Assembly: GCA_050247155.1 (NCBI GenBank)
Contig: JBFWUS010000014.1
Span: 14,448-78,447, forward strand
Direction of reading: 5' to 3'
Length of the DNA stretch: 64,000 bases
Origin: Mesorhizobium_G sp050247155
GTDB taxonomy: Bacteria; Pseudomonadota; Alphaproteobacteria; Rhizobiales; Rhizobiaceae
The notes below the pieces were generated by a model. The model was not told where the DNA came from. It did no database searches and saw only the letters and a program-made list of their open reading frames with translations. Positions 24,649 through 32,968 of this stretch are shown here, in pieces (the first letter of the stretch is position 1; each line of letters starts with the position of its first letter). A program made the translations under genes and the position numbers.

Positions 24649-25748
24649 GCTGCTTCGTCCTCCAGGCGGCCTGCAACTTGGTAGCGGATGTAAGCCTTAC
24701 GCGTGGCAAAGGCGCGCTCCATTCCCCGTGTAGGTGGGCCGATCCAGGCCTGCGTAAAGTCGAGAATAGTGCGGTGGATGCGCTGTGAGATCCGCCATAC
24801 CAGTGAGAAGCGCCGGTTCTCAGGGTCGAACAGGATCGTATCTGGATGCAGAAGGCCCTCAAAGGTCTTCTCCCGTCGCTTGAATAGCGTCATCTCCAGC
24901 CCCGTCGGCGGAAGGCGGAAACTCACCCGCCCCTCCGGGGTCAAGTTGACGAGCTGCACTTCCTCTCCGCCGCGCGGCAGGTCGGTCTGCTGATCGGCCG
25001 GCGCCATCTGAAAATAGCGTTCGTCGAAATCAGGCGGTAGAAACGGAAAGATGTTGTCGATCCAGTTCTGGTCATACGTCCCGCCATACTCGATTCTGCC
25101 CGGCCAGCCGCGACCCATCGGCCCGAAACTCATCGGCGTGTAGTTGCCAAAGGGCGAACGTATCTCTTCTCCGATCTTCTGTGTGTTGGGCAGCCGCAGG
25201 CCAGGAATAAGACGCTGGTTCTTCGTCTGCGCCCAGCCGGTGCCGACCGGATTGCGGAGGTAGGCGCCGGGCAGCGGTTCTTCGGGGTTTAGCCGATCGA
25301 CGCCGCCCCAGGCCCGGTCATAGGTAATCGGCATCTTGAGAAAAGGCTCGGGCGCGGTCGATGTGAACACCGGGCCGATCGCGCGCCACTCGCGATTGCC
25401 GACCACCTCGAACAATTTCGACCAGCTGCCTATCTTGATGCCGACCGGAATACGCTCTGCCGGTCTTCCGCCCGGCGCATAGGCGCAGCCATTGAGGGCC
25501 ACGTCGCAACGGGGCTTGCGAAACGCGAAGTCCGTCTCCCACAGCGTGGCCGAATAGCCTGGTTCGCCGGTTTGGACATCGGCGAAAACGAGCGGCGTCT
25601 GTTCTGCCGATTTCCGGACAGGTCCATTGGAAGCTTCCGGGAAGTCGAAGGTAGCCTTAACGACGACGACTAACCAATCATGGCCGGCGACATCCGTCGC
25701 GGTCGTGAACGCGTGCGGATAACCCATCTGGTTCCAGATATTCATCAA
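24645..25748 (-). CDS. DUF2169 family T6SS effector adaptor/chaperone
   Basis: 367 residues, matching the family. Characteristic segments are WNQMGYPHAFTTATDVAGHDWLVVVVKATFDFP near the start, CDVALNGCAYAPGGRPAERIPVGIKIGSW, KMPITYDRAWGG, NPVGTGW, and QMAPADQQTDLPRGGEEVQLVNLTPEG. No pentapeptide-repeat extension is present. In Agrobacterium and other bacteria DUF2169 proteins are adaptors that stabilise PAAR-linked effectors and load them onto VgrG. Start and stop overlap tagF and the ketosynthase-like gene by four bases each, so the whole module is translated as one block behind the core T6SS operon. Confidence 0.85.
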   Translation of the reverse strand: MMNIWNQMGYPHAFTTATDVAGHDWLVVVVKATFDFPEASNGPVRKSAEQTPLVFADVQTGEPGYSATLWETDFAFRKPRCDVALNGCAYAPGGRPAERIPVGIKIGSWSKLFEVVGNREWRAIGPVFTSTAPEPFLKMPITYDRAWGGVDRLNPEEPLPGAYLRNPVGTGWAQTKNQRLIPGLRLPNTQKIGEEIRSPFGNYTPMSFGPMGRGWPGRIEYGGTYDQNWIDNIFPFLPPDFDERYFQMAPADQQTDLPRGGEEVQLVNLTPEGRVSFRLPPTGLEMTLFKRREKTFEGLLHPDTILFDPENRRFSLVWRISQRIHRTILDFTQAWIGPPTRGMERAFATRKAYIRYQVAGRLEDEAA

Positions 25749-26287
25749 CTCGTCTCCACATTTTGGGCGAGCAGTTGATGGAGAGTGGGTCGCGGGTCGG
25801 CAGGGTCGAGGTCGTACAGATCGGAACGCCGCGTCCAGACGGTCATCGCATCGATGGGATCGCTTTCGTCCCCGGTGCCCACGGCGATGCCGAGTTCCGC
25901 AAGCCTTGCGTCAAGTTCATCCGGAGGCAGACCGTCTTGAGCCGCCTGTGCGGCAGCTTCCAGGGAGGCGAACCAGTCGTTCCGATTGGCCAGGTTGGAC
26001 CTTGCTTCGGGCAGCACGGCGACGATGCTGAGCGGAAAGCGCCGGCCGACGCGATCGTGGCTGGCTGCGACGACACCTGCGGCCGGGCCGAATGACGCGG
26101 GACCGCTGAGGAAGCGCAGGGGCGTATGGTAGTCCCAGTGATCGGGGCCGATGAGGGGGGCCAAATGCTGCGCCAGCCAACGATCCCAACTCAGTACAAA
26201 ATCATGCGGCAGCCGCCGGGTGACGAAATCGCCAGCGGCCGGAAGCTTGCCGTAAAATCCCGGCAGAATCAGATCTGCGTCGGACAC
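25745..26287 (-). CDS. tagF: T6SS regulator TagF
   Basis: 180 residues from a GTG at 26287 preceded by AAGAGAT, overlapping the tssM-1 stop by 19 bases. A longer frame reaching 26539 lies inside tssM and is rejected. TagF signature: ILPGFYGKLPAAGDFVTRRLP, FVLSWDRWLAQHL, YHTPLRFLSGP, GVVAASHDRVGRRFPLSIV, and NRNDWFASLEAAA. TagF is a post-translational repressor that binds Fha or PppA-linked components and blocks assembly; in Agrobacterium it is fused to PppA, whereas here the two are separate genes in different operons. It ends four bases inside the DUF2169 start, joining the structural operon to the effector module. Confidence 0.9.
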   Translation of the reverse strand: MSDADLILPGFYGKLPAAGDFVTRRLPHDFVLSWDRWLAQHLAPLIGPDHWDYHTPLRFLSGPASFGPAAGVVAASHDRVGRRFPLSIVAVLPEARSNLANRNDWFASLEAAAQAAQDGLPPDELDARLAELGIAVGTGDESDPIDAMTVWTRRSDLYDLDPADPRPTLHQLLAQNVETS

Positions 26288-29200
26288 GTGAATCTCTTGA
26301 ACATCTGCAATGTGTAGGGATTTTCGACACTCGATGCCTTCAGCTCGAAATCGGCGAAAAAGTTCTGCGTGCCAAGCCTCAACGCGTAGACGTCGGACAG
26401 ATTTGTGCCGGTGAAGCGGCCGCTGCGCAGCAGCCTCAGCCATGCCCAGCTTCCTGTTTCGCTTACCTGAACTTCCGGTGAACCGTCGATCGGCTGAAAC
26501 GCCAGCGTGATAACCCCCGTGCCGTCCTTTCCAGGCCACGTCATCGGTTGTGGACGGGTCGCGTTGTTGAAATAGACGAGACTCTGGCCGTCGACATTGA
26601 GTGTGACCCGCGTCGCCGTCGAAGACAGATCGGTCGGCTGCAGCGTGAAAGCCATCGTTGGCCCCTGGCCGCCCGGAAAAAGATCGTCACGGATTCTGCG
26701 CGCTTGCTCGAATGCCTTCAGCGCGTCGGAGTTGAGACCAAAGTCGGCGCGCCATTTCCACGGCTGCGCTGTGGTGTCGACATAGTTGATGAGATGATCG
26801 TTGGTGAACGCGTCGATGAGGCCGCCCGGACCGAATAGCCTGGCGAAATCCTTGACATTGACATCGACCGCGCTCTCGGTGAACGGATAACGGTTGTTCA
26901 GCGCTGCCTGGCAGAACGGCATGATATCGGCGCGCCAGATGGCGTTCAGCTCCGAAGTCACGGCCTTCTCGGTCAAGCCGCCAGTGTCCGTCGCGATGCC
27001 GCCCAGCCAATCGTCGATAGGATCCGGCAAAACCAGTGCCTGCCGGGCGACGGCGCCAGTGAGTTCCGCCAGGCCGCCCTGTTTCTTGATGGCGTCCTGC
27101 GGATCGGGATTTGCCGTCACAGTCTGCAAAACGTTCGATAGGGCAGTGAGAGCGACCACGGCGGCATCCAGCGCCGGCGGCTGACCGTCGACTTCGGCTA
27201 CAACCGACTTGATGGGCTTGAAATGCTCCGCGACCAGCGAGCCGGTCATGTCGACAGCGTCGCCTCCACCGGCTTTCGGAAGAAGCTTGACACCGGTCTT
27301 TACAAGCTTTCCGACCTTGCCCAGCTTGCTGAGCACTTTCGACGTGCCCTTCTTTGCGGCCTTGTTGTCCCCCGCCGGCTCTTCGTCTTCGGAGCGCGTC
27401 AGATCGGTTTCAGCCACCACCGCTGTGACCAGTCGCTTCAAGGCGGAGTCTGCGCTCGACAGGTCCTTGAGGTTTTCGCTGGCAATCGTCAGGTCCGTCA
27501 GCGGCGCCAACCGCATGTCGCGCAGGAACGAATCCCATTGCGCGATATAGTCTTCATAATAAAGCTTCAGAATGTCTTGCGACAGCGCCGGCACCGACGT
27601 CTCGGCGTTCTCCGAGCAACCGCCGGCAAAAACGGCCCGGTCGAGAGCGGCCTGGGCAGCAACCTCCTCTACGCGATCGAGGATCGGACCGTGGAAGCCC
27701 TCATAGGTGTAGGCGCCGGGTACGCCGACGCGCAACGTCTTGTCCGAACGGCGGGCGAAAACCTTGGCCCCATTTGGTCCGGCAAAATTGGCCGGTATCC
27801 ATTCGGCCAGTTCCGCGACCGCCGGGTCGTCCAGCAACTGTTTGTAGGCGCGCTGCGGCAACGAGATGGTGCAGACCGTCTTTAGGGCTTCCGCGACGAG
27901 CCCTTGATCCGGAGCGATGTACTGCTCGTCAATAGCCATGCGTGAGATGGCTGCGGTTTGATGTGCCTCGGAATCCGGCGTGGGAAAGGGCGCGATGGGG
28001 GCAAACTGGGGCAATTCCTTCGCCCACCAGTTCTGCACATAGTCGGTGTCCATCGCCGACATGCCCGTCATCATGCGATAGGTCTTCAGTGCACCCAACA
28101 TGAATTCGGGATCGCGCATCTGCCGCCACATCGTCGCTTCGAGCAGCGCTACCATGCGCGGCTCGAGCAAATTTCGCAGGGCGGCATTGTACGCGTCCTG
28201 CTGCGCCCGATTGAGTTCCGGCGCAGCCGTCGGCCCAATCAGATCCCGGGCGCCGCCAGTCGCTTCGGTGCGAGCCGAAGCCACGGCATCCATCGCCTGC
28301 AAGGCGACATCGAAATCCAGTGCGTCAACCGGCGCTTTGGTTGCCGCAAAAGGCGTCAGCGTATCGCGCAGCGCGTCGAACTGGCCAGCCTGCGCGGCGA
28401 TCGCCTGACGGTTGTCGTTGTAAGAAAAGGCAAATAACGAGCCGGCTGCGATCGCCGTCAAAGCCGAGGCCGCCGCCGCGCCGCGCCAAATCCAGGTGCG
28501 CCGGCGCACGGCAATTGGGTCGAATGTGCCAAGCCCGGCCTCTTTGAACACCACGTCGGTGAGCAGGTTCTTGAGGAAGAAGCTTCGTTTCTCAACCCGG
28601 GAGGCCGGCATAGCGCGGCGCGGCGGCAGGCCAAAGGATGAGGACAGCGCAGCCGTCAACCTGTCGATAGGAGCGCCTTCCTGTGTGGCAGAGGTCAGGT
28701 AGACGCCGCGCAGCCAGGCGCTGTCCTCGTAGCGGCTCTCGCCGAAGATCGCATCGACCAGCACTTTGATGGAGTCCGACAGGCTTTCGACTTGCGCTGG
28801 GAAACGGAATATTTCCGCGCGCTGCGCAAGGGAGTCCTCGGTCTCCAGTTTCGGCACCAGCCGTTTTTCGAGTTCGGTCGCAAGCAGCGACACTTCCTGA
28901 CTGACAGCGGCGGAATTAACCTTGGCGTCAACAGGAAATGTGACGCCCCAGACCTGCTCACGCTCGGATGTGGACAGATTCCCGAAGAACGGCTCGAAAC
29001 CTTTGATCAGATCGGCCTTCGTCAGCATCAAATAGACGGGCAGGCGGATCTGCAATCGCTCGTTTAGCTCCGCGAGCCGGCGACGGATCTTGCGGCCATG
29101 CGCCTTGATCGCTTCATCGCCTTCCGACAGGGCATCGATGCCCAGTGCGACGATCACACCGTTCAGGGCTCGGCGTCCGCGGTGCTTTTTCAAGAGGTCG

Positions 29201-29811
29201 AGGAAACCCAGCCATTCCGTAGCATCGACATCGGGTTGGCTTTCCTGCTGAACGTAGCGACCGGCCGTGTCGATCAGCACTGCATTCTCGGCGAAGAACC
29301 AATCGCAATTGCGCGTGCCGCCGACGCCTTGCAGATCGTCGGTCAAGTCGATTGGAAAGTTGAGACCGGATTGCCTGAGCGCTGTTGTCTTGCCGGTCGC
29401 CGGAGGCCCCACGATGACATACCAGGGCATGTCTCGCAGGAATTTGCGGTTGCCGAGCTTGCGCCGCTTTAGCTCGGCCATGATGTCCTGAAATTTCGTC
29501 CCGATCGCCGCAACGCTTTGTTCGCCGGCCGACAGCTGTTTCTCGACCGGCGGTGGCGCTGCGATTTCCGCCACGAACATACGATTGGCTCTGATTGCCC
29601 GCCGCTGCGCGACGATCAGCCAGATCAGCCAAAGGATGACCAGGCCCGCGATGATCGCCAGCCTGACGGTCTCGGATTCGAAAGGCGAGTATGGGCCGAC
29701 CTGGACGATCGGGCTGAAAAACCAGATCAAGCCGGCCAGCAGCGTCAGGCCGATAAACGTCCACAACCAACGGGATGAAATAATCGCCCAAAGGAGGCGG
29801 AGGATGAACAT
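26269..29811 (-). CDS. tssM: TssM/IcmF T6SS inner-membrane protein, core-operon copy
   Basis: 1180 residues. N-terminal membrane hairpin (about 3-35 and 48-68), Walker A GPPATGKTTALR (core 135-142), VLIDTAGRYVQQ and LMLTKADLI as P-loop motifs, a third helix at about 435-460 (AAAASALTAIAAGSLFAFSY), then the long periplasmic part ending in the TssM C-terminal beta-domain (FTLQPTDLSSTATRVTLNVDGQ, TWPGKDG, GSWAWLRLLRSGRF). A lysine-rich insert (EEPAGDNKAAKKGTSKVLSKLGK) is absent from TssM-2. It forms the membrane complex with TssL and TssJ and spans to the outer membrane. It follows tssL by a single base, so the two are tightly coupled. Confidence 0.96.
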   Translation of the reverse strand: MFILRLLWAIISSRWLWTFIGLTLLAGLIWFFSPIVQVGPYSPFESETVRLAIIAGLVILWLIWLIVAQRRAIRANRMFVAEIAAPPPVEKQLSAGEQSVAAIGTKFQDIMAELKRRKLGNRKFLRDMPWYVIVGPPATGKTTALRQSGLNFPIDLTDDLQGVGGTRNCDWFFAENAVLIDTAGRYVQQESQPDVDATEWLGFLDLLKKHRGRRALNGVIVALGIDALSEGDEAIKAHGRKIRRRLAELNERLQIRLPVYLMLTKADLIKGFEPFFGNLSTSEREQVWGVTFPVDAKVNSAAVSQEVSLLATELEKRLVPKLETEDSLAQRAEIFRFPAQVESLSDSIKVLVDAIFGESRYEDSAWLRGVYLTSATQEGAPIDRLTAALSSSFGLPPRRAMPASRVEKRSFFLKNLLTDVVFKEAGLGTFDPIAVRRRTWIWRGAAAASALTAIAAGSLFAFSYNDNRQAIAAQAGQFDALRDTLTPFAATKAPVDALDFDVALQAMDAVASARTEATGGARDLIGPTAAPELNRAQQDAYNAALRNLLEPRMVALLEATMWRQMRDPEFMLGALKTYRMMTGMSAMDTDYVQNWWAKELPQFAPIAPFPTPDSEAHQTAAISRMAIDEQYIAPDQGLVAEALKTVCTISLPQRAYKQLLDDPAVAELAEWIPANFAGPNGAKVFARRSDKTLRVGVPGAYTYEGFHGPILDRVEEVAAQAALDRAVFAGGCSENAETSVPALSQDILKLYYEDYIAQWDSFLRDMRLAPLTDLTIASENLKDLSSADSALKRLVTAVVAETDLTRSEDEEPAGDNKAAKKGTSKVLSKLGKVGKLVKTGVKLLPKAGGGDAVDMTGSLVAEHFKPIKSVVAEVDGQPPALDAAVVALTALSNVLQTVTANPDPQDAIKKQGGLAELTGAVARQALVLPDPIDDWLGGIATDTGGLTEKAVTSELNAIWRADIMPFCQAALNNRYPFTESAVDVNVKDFARLFGPGGLIDAFTNDHLINYVDTTAQPWKWRADFGLNSDALKAFEQARRIRDDLFPGGQGPTMAFTLQPTDLSSTATRVTLNVDGQSLVYFNNATRPQPMTWPGKDGTGVITLAFQPIDGSPEVQVSETGSWAWLRLLRSGRFTGTNLSDVYALRLGTQNFFADFELKASSVENPYTLQMFKRFTCPTQI

Positions 29812-29812
29812 G

Positions 29813-31135
29813 TCAGAGCCTCTTCTCGACCAGAACTTCTACGCGTCGGTTGAGCGCACGCCCCTCCCGCGTGCCGTTGTCCGCAATAGGATCGGTGGCG
29901 GCGCGCCCCTCCGAGCGGATCCGCTCCTGCGGTACGCCGTTTTGCACAAGCAGTTCCGCGATCGTTGCCGCCCGGGCCTCCGATAGCCGTTGGTTGGTCG
30001 ACAAAGGGTTGGTTCGCTGCAGCGGGATGCTATCGGTGTGTCCAACGACTGTGATCTTGCCGATCAGTTCGTCATTCTCCCGGATCACTTTTGCGATCGA
30101 AGCAATCAGCGGTGCATACCCTTCCGTAAGGTCGGCGCGCGAGGGCCTGAAGACTTCCGGATTGGAAGCCTGGATGACCAGCTTGGCAAGCGACACGCTC
30201 TCGTTGCCCTTAAGCACGCGCTTAAGATTGTCGGGCGCCTCCCTTTGAAACTCCGGCAGTAGCGCAAATTCGATAGGCTGCACGGCCGGCGCTTCACTTG
30301 CCGGAGCGGCGCGGGCGATCTCGGCGCGTTGCGGTGGTGGCAGGGCACGCACCAGCGTGGTGAGTTCGGTCGCCTGGCTGCTGAGGCTCATCGACAAACC
30401 GACATAGACGCCAGCCGAAATCGCCAGCGCCCCCAGCGCCATGACCCAGATGGGGACAACGAAGCGTCGCGGCTCATCCGCTGCCGAGACGCCGCGCCAA
30501 TGCGGCGACAGCGGGGCACTTTCCGCATCCACATCACGCAGGAACCGGGCGGCGGCCACGCGGACGGCATTGATCGATCGATCGCCGGCGCGCGCCGCGA
30601 CCCGATACTTGCCGCGAAAACCCAACGCCAGACAGTGGTACTGCAATTCCAGAAGTTCGCGGTCCCGATTTGGGTGGCGTTCCAATTCCTCTAGCCGAGC
30701 GAAGAACTGCGTGCCTGCGTCGACATCGCCGCGCAACATGACAAGGAGTGGTTGTCGTGGCCAGGCGCTTGCGCCTCCCCAGGGCGTATTGATGGCGAGA
30801 TCGTCGAGGAGCGCCGCAACCAGCCACGCTGCTTGGTCGGCTCGCGCCAAAGGAGAGCCGCTGGCCACCACGACGTCACGCGCCTGCACCAATTCGTCGA
30901 GCAAGCGGGTCCGCAACACCTCGGGATTTTCCGGCGGCATCGCGCTTTCTAATTCGGGTGCGAATTCCAGCAACGGCGCAAAGGCGTTGATGAGCGGATT
31001 GGGGTGCGCTCGATTGCGCTTGAGTGGAACGCCGGATACCGCCGGCATCGGCGCGCGCGGCATAGGTTGGCCGACAAGCCGGATGCGTGTCCGTTCTCGA
31101 TCCTCCGACAGCCCGAAAGGATCGTCCCTGCTCAT
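29813..31135 (-). CDS. tssL: TssL/DotU T6SS protein with C-terminal OmpA domain, core-operon copy
   Basis: 440 residues. A short N-terminal tail (about 1-40; a Thr-Arg-Ile-Arg-Leu segment) is followed by the DotU domain (about 40-215; NPLINAFAPLLEFA, LQYHCLALGFRGKYR), a membrane helix (about 225-245, VPIWVMALGALAISAGVYVGL) and an OmpA-C domain (about 330-435) with VVGHTDSIPLQRTNPLSTNQRLSEARA and ALNRRVEVLV. The family's peptidoglycan-binding motif is intact. It ends one base before tssM-1 and starts four bases after the tssK stop. It is the structural partner of TssM-1. Compared with TssL-2 it lacks the long disordered N-terminal tail. Confidence 0.95.
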   Translation of the reverse strand: MSRDDPFGLSEDRERTRIRLVGQPMPRAPMPAVSGVPLKRNRAHPNPLINAFAPLLEFAPELESAMPPENPEVLRTRLLDELVQARDVVVASGSPLARADQAAWLVAALLDDLAINTPWGGASAWPRQPLLVMLRGDVDAGTQFFARLEELERHPNRDRELLELQYHCLALGFRGKYRVAARAGDRSINAVRVAAARFLRDVDAESAPLSPHWRGVSAADEPRRFVVPIWVMALGALAISAGVYVGLSMSLSSQATELTTLVRALPPPQRAEIARAAPASEAPAVQPIEFALLPEFQREAPDNLKRVLKGNESVSLAKLVIQASNPEVFRPSRADLTEGYAPLIASIAKVIRENDELIGKITVVGHTDSIPLQRTNPLSTNQRLSEARAATIAELLVQNGVPQERIRSEGRAATDPIADNGTREGRALNRRVEVLVEKRL

Positions 31136-31139
31136 CAGA

Positions 31140-32474
31140 TCACCTATTCACCGAATAGCAGTCGACTTGCGGCTCACTCGGCAGCACCCCGGAGACGCCG
31201 ATAACGAAGCCTGGCGCGTCAAGCAGCGAAGTCCAATGCTCGCTGCGCTGGTCCAGTTCAAGGCAGAGACGGTCGCCGTCATAGGGTATCTCGCGAGGCT
31301 GCGAGTGCAGCGGCTTCAGCGGGATGCCGGGCAGCCGTGATTTCCACAGGCCTTCAAACTCACTGGCCGACCCAACGGTCACCTGGTTGACGAAGATCTT
31401 GCGGAGAGCCTCGTCGGAGAGCTCTGAGCCGACCCGTACGACGATGCGGCTTGCCTGCAATATCTTCGGGTTGTCTATGCGCACTTTCCAAACGTTGGTG
31501 GCATGCCGCATCACCGGTAGCGCGCGCGACTTGGGCTCGACATAGCGCAGGCTGAGGATGAGTGAACGCAGGGTGTCGGCCAGCGCCATATAGGCAGGGC
31601 CGGGCGCCATATGATCGTAGGCCGGCAGCTCCGCCAGGCGGCGCGAGCTTGAACCGTAGGTCGCCATATTGCCGGCCAGTCCGGCAAGTTCCAGATACAG
31701 TTCGGCAGGATGGAACACATCCTGGGCGAGCATATGGGTCAACCGGGGTCTCGCCGCGTTCGCCAGTTGCAGCATCAAGAGATCCTCAACGCTTCGCCCT
31801 GCGCCGCCAAGCACCATCTTGCCGTGGGCGTCGGCAATTTGGTCAAGCCCGGCGATCACCTCCTGCATAAGTTGCGCATACCAAGCGACTGCGTCGGTCG
31901 TCAGAGTGGGTGGAAGGAAACCGGCGTCGAGCGAAACGCTGCCGTCGGCTTTCAGCCCGCGTAGGTCACAGACGGGCAGGGCGGTATATCCGCCGACAGA
32001 TTTGCCGGGCGCCAGCAGCAAGGCCTGCGGCTTCGCGATCTCGATTTCCTCCGCGTCCGATCCGCCTTGAACGGCATCGCGAATTGTCACGATCGCACCG
32101 CGATAGCGAGCGCCGCTGGGGTTTCCGTGCGACGGTTCAAAACTGATGCCGCCAGCCGGCTCTAGCGGCAAAGCGATCAACACCGCGCCGGCGCCGGTTT
32201 CCTGCGAGATCGGCAGCGGCCTCGGCGGGTCCATCGTTTCCGGAATGGAGAACGGCGTCCCGTCAGGAAAAATGCCGCGCGCGGACAGGATCGCGACTTG
32301 ACCTGATTCAAGCAGCGACGGATCGAGCTTCAGCGATCGAAAGCCAAAGGTCTGCAAGCGCCCGGCCTGCAATGTGCCGCGCGCCACCGTCTCAAAAAAA
32401 CGGTCCTGCTGCTGGAAGTGCTGCGTACGGAGGAACAAGCCCTCCGACCACACCACTCGATTTGCATCGCTCAT
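31140..32474 (-). CDS. tssK: T6SS baseplate protein TssK
   Basis: 444 residues, started at the ATG of MSDANRVVWSEGLFLRTQHFQQQDRFFE, the conserved TssK beginning; an in-frame extension of 40 codons runs into tssJ and is rejected. Other family features are LDPSLLESGQVAILSARGIFPDGTPFSIPE, YTALPVCDL and LPGIPLKPLHSQPREIPYDGDRLCLELDQ near the C-terminus. TssK trimers join the baseplate (TssF2G wedges) to the cytoplasmic parts of TssL and TssM. The gene lies between tssJ and tssL, with 38 bases before it and four after. Confidence 0.96.
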   Translation of the reverse strand: MSDANRVVWSEGLFLRTQHFQQQDRFFETVARGTLQAGRLQTFGFRSLKLDPSLLESGQVAILSARGIFPDGTPFSIPETMDPPRPLPISQETGAGAVLIALPLEPAGGISFEPSHGNPSGARYRGAIVTIRDAVQGGSDAEEIEIAKPQALLLAPGKSVGGYTALPVCDLRGLKADGSVSLDAGFLPPTLTTDAVAWYAQLMQEVIAGLDQIADAHGKMVLGGAGRSVEDLLMLQLANAARPRLTHMLAQDVFHPAELYLELAGLAGNMATYGSSSRRLAELPAYDHMAPGPAYMALADTLRSLILSLRYVEPKSRALPVMRHATNVWKVRIDNPKILQASRIVVRVGSELSDEALRKIFVNQVTVGSASEFEGLWKSRLPGIPLKPLHSQPREIPYDGDRLCLELDQRSEHWTSLLDAPGFVIGVSGVLPSEPQVDCYSVNR

Positions 32475-32512
32475 GCCGCCACTCTCTGCATCGACCAAAC
32501 CCAGGCCAGGAC

Positions 32513-32965
32513 TCAGGCTGAAATGCCGCCGCTGCCCAGCCGCACATTGACGGTCAGTTGTGATCCCGGCGAGACCGATTTCGTCGTACGCCACGTACGT
32601 CCGGTCGGCTCACGAACAAGCGCAACAAATCCAAGAGCCGTCGCCTCCGGCTCGACAGTGAGCGTCTTCGAAGCCGTTGCGCCTGGCCCCACCGCGATGG
32701 TGTCGGAACCCAAAAGATCGCCCGCCAAGGCCGAGCCTGCATCGCCCTGAAGCGCGAAATAATCGGCGGAGTTGAACTTGCCGGTGCTCTTCAGCTTGAG
32801 GATCATCACTGTGACGGGCCTGTCGGCGCCGCCAGGTCCTGGATTCATGCCGGCCTGTCCGGCCAAGTTGATCGTCACCGTCGAGGGGCCGGGTGGGCCG
32901 CTCTGACAAGCCGCGAGAAACCCGCTTGCGCCCAAGGCAACAACAAAATCGCGCCGATTGATCAT
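32513..32965 (-). CDS. tssJ: T6SS outer-membrane lipoprotein TssJ
   Basis: 150 residues. The N-terminus MINRRDFVVALGASGFLAAC is a lipoprotein signal with lipobox LAAC and acylated C20; the RR pair could also suggest Tat-type export. The mature part is a small beta-sandwich (STVTINLAGQAGMNPGP, RPVTVMILKLKSTGKFNSADYFALQGDAGSAL, LTVNVRLGSGGIS) that matches TssJ/VasD. TssJ anchors the C-terminus of TssM at the outer membrane. It is the only tssJ in the window although two TssM proteins are encoded. It starts three bases after the fha stop. Confidence 0.93.
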   Translation of the reverse strand: MINRRDFVVALGASGFLAACQSGPPGPSTVTINLAGQAGMNPGPGGADRPVTVMILKLKSTGKFNSADYFALQGDAGSALAGDLLGSDTIAVGPGATASKTLTVEPEATALGFVALVREPTGRTWRTTKSVSPGSQLTVNVRLGSGGISA

Positions 32966-32968
32966 GCC

